A DNA stretch of 63,304 bases, taken from the NCBI RefSeq assembly GCF_001661595.2, contig NZ_LYPF02000029.1, positions 1 through 63,304 on the forward strand. The letters run 5' to 3'. The position numbers and the translations under genes were made by a program. The DNA comes from Crocinitomix algicola. Its GTDB lineage: Bacteria; Bacteroidota; Bacteroidia; Flavobacteriales_D; Crocinitomicaceae. Below, piece by piece: positions 44,761 through 55,551 of the stretch. How positions within the stretch are numbered: position 1 is the stretch's first letter; each line of letters opens with the position of its first letter. The notes below the pieces were generated by a model, which saw nothing but the letters and a program-made list of their open reading frames with translations, made no database searches and was not told the origin of the DNA.

Positions 44761-45866
44761 TTTCAGGAGAAGACATAGCAAAATATATTTCAAATCCGGC
44801 TGCAATTTCAGCCGCTCATGTACTTGAATTAGAAAAGCTACTCATTAAACACCCTTATTCGAGCAGTTTACATTTATTGTATTTGAAAGGACTGGCCTTG
44901 CACAATCACTTGAATTTTGAAGAGAAATTAAAGTCAACCGCCATTCATAGTGCAGATCGTGCACATTTGTATCAACTGATTCATTCGGGCGAAGGCGATG
45001 TAAACGACAACGAAACACCAATCGTTGAGAACACGTCAACAAATCTTCAAGAAAAAGAGCCAGAAACAATTATTGAAGCAACACGAGTTAAGGAATCGGT
45101 GATTCAACCTAACGAACAAACTGATGAACCGACTAGTCAACAACCTTCTGAGAACTTAATCCAAGAGAATGAAAAAACTGAAGATGAGCCTGAGCAACGA
45201 AATGAAGCTCACGTATCGATTGAACAAACTGTTGTTCCAGAAGAAAAGAATTTTGACGAACTAGATGTAGACATAATCAATGCAGCCATAGATCAAGCGT
45301 ATTTTGAAGAGCATCAATTGTCCGAAGAAGATGAAACCGATGCTGAAGAAAAAATCGCTACACATGTCTCAACTGAACAATCACCAGACAATGAAACAGG
45401 ATTAGCAGATAAAAACTCTACCAAAACGAATGAAAAAGAAATTTCTACTGAAAATCTATCGTTCACTGCTTGGCTAAAATACAAACAGAATAATCCTACA
45501 GCAAGTGCTGAACCTTCTGAAAAAGAACTTAAAACGGCACCATCTCACGAAAAAGTAAGTGAGGAGCCGCAAAAAAATAAAAAAACTAAATCTGAGATTG
45601 ACGCACTATTGGACAAGTTTATGAAGGAAGAACCAAGAATATCCAAGCCCATTAAAGAGTTCTACAACCCCGTTGATCACGCTAAAAAAAGCATAGAAGA
45701 AACAGACAATCTGGTAACAGAAACATTGGCAAAAATTCATGTCATGCAAAAGAATTATTCAAAAGCAATTACGGCTTATGAAAAATTAATTTTGCTATAT
45801 CCAGAAAAAAAGACTTTCTTTGCAAGTCAAATTGAAAAAATTAGAGAAGAAATAAAAAATAAATAA
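44757..45866 (+). CDS. Acidic low-complexity protein with C-terminal TPR-like segment
   Basis: About 369 residues. The likely start is the GTG at 44757, which overlaps the lptE stop (GTGA); a TTG one codon earlier is possible. The N-terminal ~70 residues are helical ('SAAHVLELEKLLIKHPYSSS'). The middle ~200 residues are Glu/Thr/Asn-rich and probably disordered. The C-terminus ('VTETLAKIHVMQKNYSKAIT', 'AYEKLILLYPEKK') resembles a tetratricopeptide repeat. No family function is known. Its fixed place between lptE and secG suggests a role in envelope biogenesis. Confidence 0.7.
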   Translation: MISGEDIAKYISNPAAISAAHVLELEKLLIKHPYSSSLHLLYLKGLALHNHLNFEEKLKSTAIHSADRAHLYQLIHSGEGDVNDNETPIVENTSTNLQEKEPETIIEATRVKESVIQPNEQTDEPTSQQPSENLIQENEKTEDEPEQRNEAHVSIEQTVVPEEKNFDELDVDIINAAIDQAYFEEHQLSEEDETDAEEKIATHVSTEQSPDNETGLADKNSTKTNEKEISTENLSFTAWLKYKQNNPTASAEPSEKELKTAPSHEKVSEEPQKNKKTKSEIDALLDKFMKEEPRISKPIKEFYNPVDHAKKSIEETDNLVTETLAKIHVMQKNYSKAITAYEKLILLYPEKKTFFASQIEKIREEIKNK

Positions 45867-45867
45867 A

Positions 45868-46206
45868 ATGGGAGGAATATTAACTGTAGTTATTCTAATA
45901 GCTTGTATCGCATTAATCTTATTTGTTTTGGTTCAAAACCCAAAAGGAGGAGGTTTAAACGCTGAATTTGGTTCGGCAGTTCAATTAGGAGGAGCCAAAA
46001 GAGCCACAGACATATTAGAAAAAGGAACATGGGGTATTGCCATTGCTATTGGTCTATTCTGCTTAATTTTAGCAGCTGGAGGAAATAGCGTAATAGAATC
46101 AAGTGCAGAGGGAGGAATAAAAACCGAAGCAGGAGCAATTGAAACTACTGCACCTGAGACTGCTCCTGGAGCAAATCCGTTACCGGAACCAGTACAGCAG
46201 CCATAA
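45868..46206 (+). CDS. secG: Preprotein translocase subunit SecG
   Basis: 112 residues with two transmembrane helices and the central 'LVQNPKGGGLNAEFGS' loop typical of SecG. It supports SecYEG export. The C-terminal ~30 residues are a Glu/Pro/Thr-rich tail, common in Bacteroidota SecG. It starts one base after the previous stop and ends the operon at a strong terminator. Confidence 0.93.
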   Translation: MGGILTVVILIACIALILFVLVQNPKGGGLNAEFGSAVQLGGAKRATDILEKGTWGIAIAIGLFCLILAAGGNSVIESSAEGGIKTEAGAIETTAPETAPGANPLPEPVQQP

Positions 46207-46230
46207 GATTCCTAAAAACACATTCTATAA

Positions 46231-46267
46231 AATGTCAGTATGTCACAACATGCTGACATTTTTTTTT
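46231..46267 (+). terminator. Terminator of the miaB-secG operon
   Basis: AATGTCAG pairs with CTGACATT around a 14-nt loop that can extend the stem, followed by a T-run. It separates secG from groES. Confidence 0.88.
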
Positions 46268-46381
46268 ACAACAACAATAAAATTCCGCAAAATTGACACA
46301 AAATTTGCCATGTTATTAATTGGCATAAAATATGACTAATTGGAGTGAAATAAAATAAAATTAATCGTAAAAAATATAATT

Positions 46382-46648
46382 ATGTTAAAACCATTAGCAG
46401 ATAGAGTTCTTATCGAAGCTGCGCCAGCAGAAGAGAAGACGGCTAGCGGAATTATAATTCCCGACACAGCCAAAGAAAAACCGTTAAAAGGTAAAGTAAT
46501 AGCAGTTGGACCTGGAAAAACGGACGAGCCGATGACGCTAAAAGTAGGTGACACAGTATTGTATGGACAATATTCTGGTACTGAAATCAAACTAGATGGT
46601 TCGAACTATTTAATTATGCGCGAGTCTGACGTATACGGAGTGCTTTAA
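46382..46648 (+). CDS. groES: Co-chaperonin GroES
   Basis: 88 residues with '[20 protein letters not shown]' and the mobile loop '[13 protein letters not shown]', which docks to GroEL. Heptameric lid of the chaperonin. The 5' region has no CIRCE-type inverted repeat. groEL follows 35 bp downstream. Confidence 0.97.
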   Translation: MLKPLADRVLIEAAPAEEKTASGIIIPDTAKEKPLKGKVIAVGPGKTDEPMTLKVGDTVLYGQYSGTEIKLDGSNYLIMRESDVYGVL

Positions 46649-46671
46649 TTAACGAGTATTAACACAATTAA

Positions 46672-48318
<1,647 letters not shown>

Positions 48319-48392
48319 AACTAGAATTGTTTTCTAGACGGTCCGTTTTTCCCACCTCAGCTGTGGATAGAACGGAACGGCAATATATAATG

Positions 48393-48430
48393 ATCCCGTC
48401 TCAAAATTATGAGGCGGGATTTTTCTTTTC
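48393..48430 (+). terminator. Terminator after groEL
   Basis: ATCCCGTCTC pairs with GAGGCGGGAT (one wobble pair) around an 8-nt loop, followed by TTTTTCTTTT. It is 75 bp beyond the stop and ends just 2 bp before RNA element D. Confidence 0.9.
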
Positions 48431-48431
48431 T

Positions 48432-48569
48432 GGGCGTTCCCATGTTTCCAGTAAGCTGTCAAAATATTGTATTGAAAACATGGTCAGGCTTTCCGCACTC
48501 GCTTCTGTCTGTCCGTCTGAGACGGACGAACAAACAGAGAGCTCAAACAATTACTTCAATCCTTAACGC
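48432..48569 (-). ncRNA. Structured RNA element, copy D (minus strand)
   Basis: A 138-nt copy on the minus strand. It starts GCGTTAAGGATTGAAGTAAT at 48569 and ends GGGAACGCCC at 48432. Hairpin 1 is built on CCGTC/GACGG. The conserved block reads AAGCGAGTGCGGAAAGCCTG. Hairpin 2 pairs CCATGTTTTC with GAAACATGG (one unpaired base). It lies between convergent groEL and the T9SS cargo gene, and no short motif is nearby. Confidence 0.78.
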
Positions 48570-48588
48570 AACTTCAAATTGCCTCAGG

Positions 48589-51500
48589 TTAGAAAATAAC
48601 CTTGAACACATGTAACGTTTCCTCTTCTCCGCTCAACCTCACAAAATATAAACCGTTTGATAAACCAAGATTCATATCGACCGATAAATTAGTTGAATTG
48701 TTAATCACTTGTTCTGTAATCAAACGTCCATTCGCATCAATTATCTGTGCTGATACAACGCTTTGGTTTAACGAATTTGAGATGTAGAACACATTGCTCA
48801 TACGATCCAAATACCCCTCGAAATTAGACATATTATCCTCTTCTATAGACAACACAGTTGGAGAAACAATAAAAGTTGTATCCAATAAACAATCGTTTGC
48901 ATCTTTAATTTCAACACTGTAATCACCTGCATCTAATCCAGTTAAACTACTTGTATTCTCACCACAATCCCATGTATAATCATAAGGTTCAACACCACCG
49001 GTCACAGCTACTTCAATTGCACCATCAGTTCCATCAAACTCATCAATAATCATTGCATCTACGGCGAGAGCACTCGGTTGATTAATCAAAATGCCAAACT
49101 CCGTTTGTCCACACAAATCATCATAATCTATCAATTCCAAAACATAAGCTCCTGAAGACAAACTATCAATTATTAGCGGATTAGCAGCGTCAAAATCACT
49201 AACCGTTTCACCCTCATAGGTAAGACTATAAACCACCATTTCTTCTCCTAAATCAATTTCTATCGAACCATTCTCTCCATTATGGCAAGTTACATTTTCT
49301 TTAAACGGGTACAATTCCCTTCCAATATGTAAATTGAAACGAGGGGCATAAGTTGAATCAACCATGTAAAACGTGAGCGGAGCCCCTTCTTCGACAGAAT
49401 AGAATTCTCCAGTATACACATCTTCAACCATCATGCACGGTACACCCAATTCAAAGATTTGATGAAAAGACAACTCATATTCTCCCGATTCAAAAACGAT
49501 AACACGCATAGGTAAAACCCAAGTTTCATTACCCTTATCAAAAGATTGTATTGCAAAATCTTGACCATCCTCATTCATTAATGACAATTGAGGTTGCGAT
49601 CCCCAACCACCGAACAAATCAAGCGCATCATAAGCATATTCCATTTCCAAACTAGCACCGTCAACATGTCTTAAAACAGCTTGATCTTCCTTATCAAAAC
49701 CATTAATTTTAACAGTCATACCAGCACTTAATTCGGTTGGTTCATAAAAAACTGCATCAACATTTGACTTAACTCCTTCCTTAACTGACAATTCTGGATC
49801 AGCTGCAATAGCTTGCACCCAAAATGACTGCTGAGACGCAATATATTTACTACCACCATTAACACCTGCTCCCGCTACATAAGCTGCGTATAGTTTTGTA
49901 TCTGGATCCTGAATATAAATAGCGTTTGCCATATTTGTTTTTACCCAATCAGCATCATCCCAGTTTATAGTGGAAGCGTAAGGATTTCCGACCAAATTCC
50001 ATCCATCTTCACTTGGCGTACCGGAAAAAGTATAAGTTACAGGAAGCGCGATATTTCCTTGATTTGCCGGTCCTGTTAAATCCACTTTAAAGGCATCCGT
50101 ACCGGTGATTGTATCCCCTGACCAAACTTGATAACCTTGTCCTACTTCAATAATCTGTTCAACACTTTCGCAAAACACGTATCCTTCACCTGGCGGGAGA
50201 GATTCATCATAAGAAGCAATTGAATTGAAGGGAAAAGAAGGATAATGAGCACCTTCAAATCCAGAAGTAGTAAAATCATCGAGGTACTGTTGAACTTTAG
50301 GGTTTTCAACTGCACTAGCAAAATATCTCCAATACGTTTCTCCCGCATCGATATAGCGTTCCATGGTAATATCACCTTCAATACTATTTTCAAAAGAACA
50401 ACCCGTTGCAATACTAGTATAAACAACTCCTGTAGTTGGATTTGGTCCATCTTCAAACAAAACATCCCCATCCTCATCTATAAGTGAGTAAGAGTTTTCA
50501 TTCTCATAAGACCCGCTAATATATTCCAACATCAACTCCCGGTCTTTCGAAATATGAAATGTTGCTGAAGAAGCTTCATCGTGGCAACGAATTTCAGTTA
50601 GTAACTCTCCGTCCTCATATATATTTAAACTTGCTCCATTCCAACCGTCACCATAGGTATCTTCCATATTAACCGTATAAACACAAGTCGTTTTAATCTC
50701 ATCAATTCTTCCAGTTTGAATCGCCGAAGAAGCGATTGTCAAACTATCATTTGTATATACAGTTCCTTTTTCTATTCTTAATGCGTTATTAATTGAAACC
50801 ATACGATTCGTTATTGAAAAACCTGAGGACGAATTTGATTTTAAATTGTAGAAACTAGTTGGCTCTGTCGCATTAATTTCATGTAAACCGGTACCATTAA
50901 AACTTACTTCTCCTCCCAAATCTGTGAAAGAACCGGAAACATTTAAATCGCCATAAATTTTTAATTCACTCCATTCAAGCATCACTAAGTCCCCTACTAC
51001 ACTTACATTCTTTCCTACCGCTATACCATTCACTTCTGGATAATTTAACAAGCCGCTAGGAATAAGCACATCCATTTCATTATTTGGCACACCAGCCGAC
51101 CAATTATCAGCATTAAACCAGTTAGAATTATCAGCGCCAGTCCAAACCGTTTCGTCTTGAAAAACAAATCGAATATGCGGCTTATAATTAACATTAAAAA
51201 CAGGATTTAAACTACATCCAGAGCCATACGCAAACCATCCACCATAATATTTATAACCTCTGCTAGATGAAAAGATCCTCACCTGACCAGAGTTGTCTGA
51301 ACCCTCAGGGATGGATGACCAACAAATTCTAATCACAATATTTTGACTTCCATTCCACTCAAATGGAGAGTCAAGCGTTAACATATCCCACCCACCAGCA
51401 TTTGGATGGTAACTATCAATAGTTTTAACAGTTGTAAACCCACCTGCAGAAACACCATTTGCATTAGCTGCAGAAGTATGTTTAATTTGAATTTCGTAAT

Positions 51501-51789
51501 CAGGTAAATTGTACACAGGTGCATTGGTCACAAAGAACCCCAATTGCGAGATTTCTCCTGCCCCTATTGCTCCAGCTGCTGTTAATTCCGCAGCGGTATA
51601 TACAATATAGGAAGCATTTCGTCGCTCACCGATATTTATTGGTGAGCTTTGCGTGATTGTGTTTGTAGCGGTGCCAGTTCCGATATCAACAATTTGCCCC
51701 ATAGAGGGTGCGGAAAAGAACATTATAAATAGAACTAAACTAAAGTTAAAACATTTGTCAACTTCTATATTTAAGCTTCTAATTTTCAT
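48589..51789 (-). CDS. Large T9SS cargo protein with SprB-like repeats
   Basis: 1066 residues. The signal peptide ends at 'PSMGQ'. An N-terminal beta-sandwich ('GERRNASYIVYTAAELTAAG') of a type common in T9SS-secreted proteins is followed by 'WTGADNSNWFNADNWSAGVP', seen before beta-helix segments. Repeats at about 835-985 ('VTCHNGENGSIEID', 'GVEPYDYTWDCGENTSSL', 'TGLDAGDYSVEIKDANDC') are SprB-like. The end is a type A sorting domain ('ANGRLITEQVIN', 'LSNGLYFVRLSGEEE'). It is probably surface-displayed, with adhesion as a likely role. Exported by the gld machinery of this window. Confidence 0.88.
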   Translation of the reverse strand: MKIRSLNIEVDKCFNFSLVLFIMFFSAPSMGQIVDIGTGTATNTITQSSPINIGERRNASYIVYTAAELTAAGAIGAGEISQLGFFVTNAPVYNLPDYEIQIKHTSAANANGVSAGGFTTVKTIDSYHPNAGGWDMLTLDSPFEWNGSQNIVIRICWSSIPEGSDNSGQVRIFSSSRGYKYYGGWFAYGSGCSLNPVFNVNYKPHIRFVFQDETVWTGADNSNWFNADNWSAGVPNNEMDVLIPSGLLNYPEVNGIAVGKNVSVVGDLVMLEWSELKIYGDLNVSGSFTDLGGEVSFNGTGLHEINATEPTSFYNLKSNSSSGFSITNRMVSINNALRIEKGTVYTNDSLTIASSAIQTGRIDEIKTTCVYTVNMEDTYGDGWNGASLNIYEDGELLTEIRCHDEASSATFHISKDRELMLEYISGSYENENSYSLIDEDGDVLFEDGPNPTTGVVYTSIATGCSFENSIEGDITMERYIDAGETYWRYFASAVENPKVQQYLDDFTTSGFEGAHYPSFPFNSIASYDESLPPGEGYVFCESVEQIIEVGQGYQVWSGDTITGTDAFKVDLTGPANQGNIALPVTYTFSGTPSEDGWNLVGNPYASTINWDDADWVKTNMANAIYIQDPDTKLYAAYVAGAGVNGGSKYIASQQSFWVQAIAADPELSVKEGVKSNVDAVFYEPTELSAGMTVKINGFDKEDQAVLRHVDGASLEMEYAYDALDLFGGWGSQPQLSLMNEDGQDFAIQSFDKGNETWVLPMRVIVFESGEYELSFHQIFELGVPCMMVEDVYTGEFYSVEEGAPLTFYMVDSTYAPRFNLHIGRELYPFKENVTCHNGENGSIEIDLGEEMVVYSLTYEGETVSDFDAANPLIIDSLSSGAYVLELIDYDDLCGQTEFGILINQPSALAVDAMIIDEFDGTDGAIEVAVTGGVEPYDYTWDCGENTSSLTGLDAGDYSVEIKDANDCLLDTTFIVSPTVLSIEEDNMSNFEGYLDRMSNVFYISNSLNQSVVSAQIIDANGRLITEQVINNSTNLSVDMNLGLSNGLYFVRLSGEEETLHVFKVIF

Positions 51790-51914
51790 GACGTTAGTTT
51801 TTCGTTTGTACTAATCTAGGTATATGTACCTACGAAGTACGTCATTATTCTTAGATGAATTTTATCAATTCGATTAAGCGACAAAAATGTTAGATTACAG
51901 GTAAATCCGATAGA

Positions 51915-51930
51915 ACTTGTACGAACAAGT
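51915..51930. promoter_or_regulatory. Small palindrome upstream of the T9SS cargo gene
   Basis: ACTTGT and ACAAGT arms separated by ACGA, 126 bp before the cargo start, in the gap after the response regulator. A possible operator; no further support. Confidence 0.25.
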
Positions 51931-51986
51931 ACGAATACACAAATCTGGCAGACAGTTTAATAAAAGAAACAAATCATATAAAACAC

Positions 51987-52400
51987 TTAGAACTTAAGTG
52001 CTGGAAAATATTTGAGAACTTTTTGTTTGAAGAGCTCTAACTCAATCGGTTTTTTCAAGAATTCGGAGGCCGTATATTGTTTATCAAAACTTTCGTAATC
52101 TCTCATTTGTTGCGAACTTGTTACCACAAAAACCACAGGTTCAAAACCATCATCATATTCATCAGCAACAGAATCGATGAACTCAAAACCATCAATAACG
52201 GGCATATTAATATCAAGCAAGATTAAATCCGGTAAACTTTGACTATCAGATGTGTTTAGGATGAAATTTAATGCCTCGGAAGAATTATCATAAATATCAA
52301 TGCGATCAAATAGATTGGAAGATTTTAACACTTCCTCTACTAAGAAAGCATCTACTTCAGAATCATCAACTAACATCACTGATATTTGTTCCTTACCCAT
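51987..52400 (-). CDS. Single-domain response regulator
   Basis: 137 residues forming only a receiver domain: acidic pair D12/D13, phospho-acceptor D63 in 'LILLDINMP', the Thr/Ser switch in 'VVTSS', and the lysine in 'EFLKKP'. No output domain, so it is CheY-like and acts through partners or as a relay. No histidine kinase is adjacent. It is in the same direction as the glycan cluster upstream, with an 89-bp gap. Confidence 0.9.
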   Translation of the reverse strand: MGKEQISVMLVDDSEVDAFLVEEVLKSSNLFDRIDIYDNSSEALNFILNTSDSQSLPDLILLDINMPVIDGFEFIDSVADEYDDGFEPVVFVVTSSQQMRDYESFDKQYTASEFLKKPIELELFKQKVLKYFPALKF

Positions 52401-52489
52401 TTTAACTTTTGTTTTTAAATTCCCGCAAATTTACTGACAATTTGAAACTTTCTTAAAAAAGTAAACGAAAGATTTAATTAAAAACAGTA

Positions 52490-53086
52490 TTAATTTAGAA
52501 TTCTTAAGAGTGTATTAATAATTAATTTACAATCCGTTAACACACTCCTTTCTTCTATATACTTTCGATTGAGCGCTAATTTTGCTGGCATTATTTCTTT
52601 AATATACGTATTATTTGGATCATTGGATTGGCCAAGAATTTTCTGTTCATCTATATATTCAAGAGAGGCATAATCTGTCAAACCAGGTTTTACGCGTAAT
52701 ACTTCTCGCTGTTCTGTTGAATAAAGCGCGACATATTTTGGAACTTCTGGTCGGGGACCTACAACAGACATATCCCCCTTTAAAATATTAAATAATTGAG
52801 GGATTTCATCAATTTTATATTTACGAATAAAACGTCCTACTGAAGTTACACGATTATCGTTACCGATTGTAATTTGACCTTGTTTATCTGCATTAACGCG
52901 CATGGACCGGAACTTATACAATTTAAATTCTACTCCATTTAAACCAACACGAATTTGTTTATAGAAAGGCCCTCCCTTACTATCAATTGAAATCCATAGC
53001 GCAATTATTAGCAAAATAGGACTCAATACTAGAAGTGCTATCAGCGAAGCTATAAAATCAAATATTCTTTTAAGAATGCTATACAT
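52490..53086 (-). CDS. Undecaprenyl-phosphate sugar-1-phosphate transferase
   Basis: 198 residues from the ATG at 53086, which overlaps the upstream stop as TGATG. It has one N-terminal membrane segment and the monotopic phosphoglycosyl transferase domain: 'KRIFDFIASLIALLVLSPIL', 'GPFYKQIRVGLNG', 'FKLYKFRSMR', 'KIDEIPQLFNILKGDMSVVG' and 'GPRPEVP'. It begins glycan assembly by moving a sugar phosphate onto the lipid carrier. Last gene of the four-gene glycan cluster. Confidence 0.92.
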   Translation of the reverse strand: MYSILKRIFDFIASLIALLVLSPILLIIALWISIDSKGGPFYKQIRVGLNGVEFKLYKFRSMRVNADKQGQITIGNDNRVTSVGRFIRKYKIDEIPQLFNILKGDMSVVGPRPEVPKYVALYSTEQREVLRVKPGLTDYASLEYIDEQKILGQSNDPNNTYIKEIMPAKLALNRKYIEERSVLTDCKLIINTLLRILN

Positions 53087-54303
53087 CAATTTAAAACTGT
53101 TTCAACGGCTTCAACTACTGCGCTTGTAACTTTAACCAAATCAGAATTTGAAAGTGAGAAATAAACTGGTAGTGTAATTTCATTCGAATATTTTGCATAC
53201 GCTATTGGATAATCCTCCATTTTATACCCTCTCGATTTGTATGCTGTGAGTAACGGTAATGGTTGGAAATGAACATTTACTGATACCATCCGGTCAAAAA
53301 CTCCTTTTATAATTTCATCTCGCTGTTCTTCGCTAATATTTTTAATCCGAAGCATATAGAGATGGTAAGACGATTCTGAATTCTCGACTTTAAAAGTTGG
53401 TCGGATAGCCCAGCTGTATTTTTCAAAAACGGATTCATAGTGTTTAAAAATAGCTTTTCTTCTTTCAAGGTTAGAGGCATAACGTTCAAGCTCAACCAAT
53501 CCAATGGCTGCTTGGATGTCCATCATATTGCATTTAAACCCTGGTTCAATTACATCATAGCGCCAATTTCCGCCGCCTGCTTTTGATTTCGCTAACGCAT
53601 CTTTAGACTGACCGTGTAACGATTTTATGTTCAGTTCTTGATAGATTTGTTCAACATCAAAACAAGCTCCTAAATTCATTGCGACTGCGCCTCCTTCGGC
53701 AGTAGTTAAATTCTTTACCGCATGAAATGAAAAGACGGCGACGTCAGTGACAGCTCCAACCTGCCGCCCTTTGTATTTTGCTCCAATACTGTGCGCTGCA
53801 TCAGCCATAACCAAAATTCGTCCAAGTTTAGTTTGATTTTCTGTTCTTGGCTGGAACATATTTAAAACAGACTCTTCCTTTACAAACTTCATCAGTTCGT
53901 CATAATCACAAGGCCATCCTCCTATATCAACGGGAATAATTGCTTTTGTTTTAGGGCTTACTGCAGCTTTGATTTTCTCCAAAGAAATGTTGAAGTCATC
54001 TTCATTGATATCCACCATGACAGGTGTTGCTCCACAATGCATTACCACATTTGCCGTCGCACAATAAGTATAGGCAGGTATAATTACTTCGTCACCCGGT
54101 TGAATTCCAAACCAACGCAACACGAGTTCCATTCCTGCGGTTGCCGAGTTTAGGCATATCACTTTTTCACATGTCAAATAGGTTGCCAGTTCATTTTCGA
54201 ATTGTTTAGTTTTCGGTCCTGTAGTGATCCAACCTGACAATAACACTTCAGCGACTTTATCTACAATTTTTTGATCAATCCGAGGTGGAGAAAACGGTAT
54301 CAT
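53086..54303 (-). CDS. DegT/DnrJ/EryC1 family sugar aminotransferase
   Basis: About 405 residues from the ATG at 54303; a TTG two codons upstream is unlikely. PLP fold with 'SGWITTGPKTKQFENELATY', 'NSATAGMELVLR', 'ADAAHSIGAKY' and the PLP lysine K197 in 'SFHAVKNLTTAEGG'. It makes an amino sugar for surface polysaccharide from a keto sugar nucleotide. The neighbouring sugar transferase is the likely user of its product, as in bacillosamine-type pathways. The exact sugar is unknown. Confidence 0.92.
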   Translation of the reverse strand: MIPFSPPRIDQKIVDKVAEVLLSGWITTGPKTKQFENELATYLTCEKVICLNSATAGMELVLRWFGIQPGDEVIIPAYTYCATANVVMHCGATPVMVDINEDDFNISLEKIKAAVSPKTKAIIPVDIGGWPCDYDELMKFVKEESVLNMFQPRTENQTKLGRILVMADAAHSIGAKYKGRQVGAVTDVAVFSFHAVKNLTTAEGGAVAMNLGACFDVEQIYQELNIKSLHGQSKDALAKSKAGGGNWRYDVIEPGFKCNMMDIQAAIGLVELERYASNLERRKAIFKHYESVFEKYSWAIRPTFKVENSESSYHLYMLRIKNISEEQRDEIIKGVFDRMVSVNVHFQPLPLLTAYKSRGYKMEDYPIAYAKYSNEITLPVYFSLSNSDLVKVTSAVVEAVETVLN

Positions 54304-54321
54304 AAACAAGTTTAAATAAAA

Positions 54322-55551
54322 TTAATTTTTGGTCTCTTTTTTCAGCAAATATTGGTAAAATTCTTCTACTATCGTAGAACGATTAAAATTAGCCGAAACG
54401 TAATTGCGCCCATTTTTGCCTTTTGCAACAACTTCACTTTTTTGATTGAGGATTGTATTGATTTGGGAAACTAAATCATCGACATTTTCAGGTTCGAAAT
54501 ACCAACCACAATTACCTTGATCAATAAATAACTCTTTTGCCTCCCCGTTCACCCCCAATAAAATAGGTTTTTCCATTGCTAAAATTTCAAAGATTTTTGA
54601 TGGAATTGCACCTTTAAACAACTCTAAATTCCTGAGTGGAACAATTGACACATCTATATCTTTAATTATACCAGCGATTTCTGTTCTACCAACAGCATCA
54701 GCAAAAATAACGTTATTGCAATTTAACGTCTTTTTTAGCCTTAGAAGTTCATCTTTTTGCGGACCGGAACCCATCAGCACAAATGAAATTTCTCTATTTT
54801 TCAGCTTTTCAGCAGCTTTAATAATAACTTCTAATCCTTGGGCATGCCCTAAAATCCCTCCATAAAAAAACAAAAGGTGATTTGAAGGAATTTGATATTT
54901 TTCTCGAAAGCCAACAGAAGAAATTTGAGTTGGTTGGTACCGATTTAAATCGACACCATTGGGTAACCAGAATACATCCCGATCGGGGAATCTTGTTTTT
55001 ATACTCTTGACAATTCCTTGCGTTTGACCAGTAATCAGATAAGAGTTTTTATAAATTTTCGCTTCTAGATTGTACGCTAGTTTAAGAAAAAACTTATTTG
55101 AAACCAAACCCATTTTCTCAGCACTTTCAGGCCATAAATCAGAAACATTAAAGATTAATTTTGCTGAAAGCTTTCGACTTAATCGCATAGCTGTGTATCC
55201 TAAAAAAAGAGGTGGTGATTCACAGAGAATATAATCATAATTTCCCAATTTTTTACCAAGGGAATAAGCTGAAAAAACAAATGAAAAATAGTTTAACAAC
55301 CTTTTAAAAATGCCTTTACTTTTGGTAACATAGATATTTGAACGGTAAATCTTTAGCCCTTCAATCATTTCTACCATTTTTTTCTTGCCTTCGTACTCTT
55401 TAAAAACCTCCATTTTAGGGTAGTTAGGCATTGCCGTAAGCACTTCTACATCCACGTTTTTATTTTTTAGTTGTAGAGCTAACTCAAACAACCTATTTTG
55501 AGGTGCACCTGTTTCGGGAGGAAAATATTGTGTTAAGATTAGTAATTTCAT
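54322..55551 (-). CDS. Glycosyltransferase family 4 (WbuB-like)
   Basis: 409 residues with a GT-B fold. The N-terminal 'ILTQYFPPETGAPQNRLFEL' and C-terminal 'FYGGILGHAQGLEVIIKAAE', 'VLMGSGPQKDELL' and 'PSKIFEILAMEKPILLG' form the acceptor and nucleotide-sugar sites typical of GT4. It transfers a sugar during polysaccharide assembly. It overlaps the ligase/polymerase gene by 4 nt at its start and lies 18 bp from the aminotransferase. Confidence 0.92.
   Translation of the reverse strand: MKLLILTQYFPPETGAPQNRLFELALQLKNKNVDVEVLTAMPNYPKMEVFKEYEGKKKMVEMIEGLKIYRSNIYVTKSKGIFKRLLNYFSFVFSAYSLGKKLGNYDYILCESPPLFLGYTAMRLSRKLSAKLIFNVSDLWPESAEKMGLVSNKFFLKLAYNLEAKIYKNSYLITGQTQGIVKSIKTRFPDRDVFWLPNGVDLNRYQPTQISSVGFREKYQIPSNHLLFFYGGILGHAQGLEVIIKAAEKLKNREISFVLMGSGPQKDELLRLKKTLNCNNVIFADAVGRTEIAGIIKDIDVSIVPLRNLELFKGAIPSKIFEILAMEKPILLGVNGEAKELFIDQGNCGWYFEPENVDDLVSQINTILNQKSEVVAKGKNGRNYVSANFNRSTIVEEFYQYLLKKETKN

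Noticed and set aside
46207-46381. CIRCE/HrcA operator before groES
   Set aside because: No TTAGCACTC-type inverted repeat with a 9-bp spacer could be found.
48327-48615. Two short ORFs between groEL and the T9SS cargo gene
   Set aside because: They run through the groEL terminator and RNA element D and their sequence is that of the RNA element.
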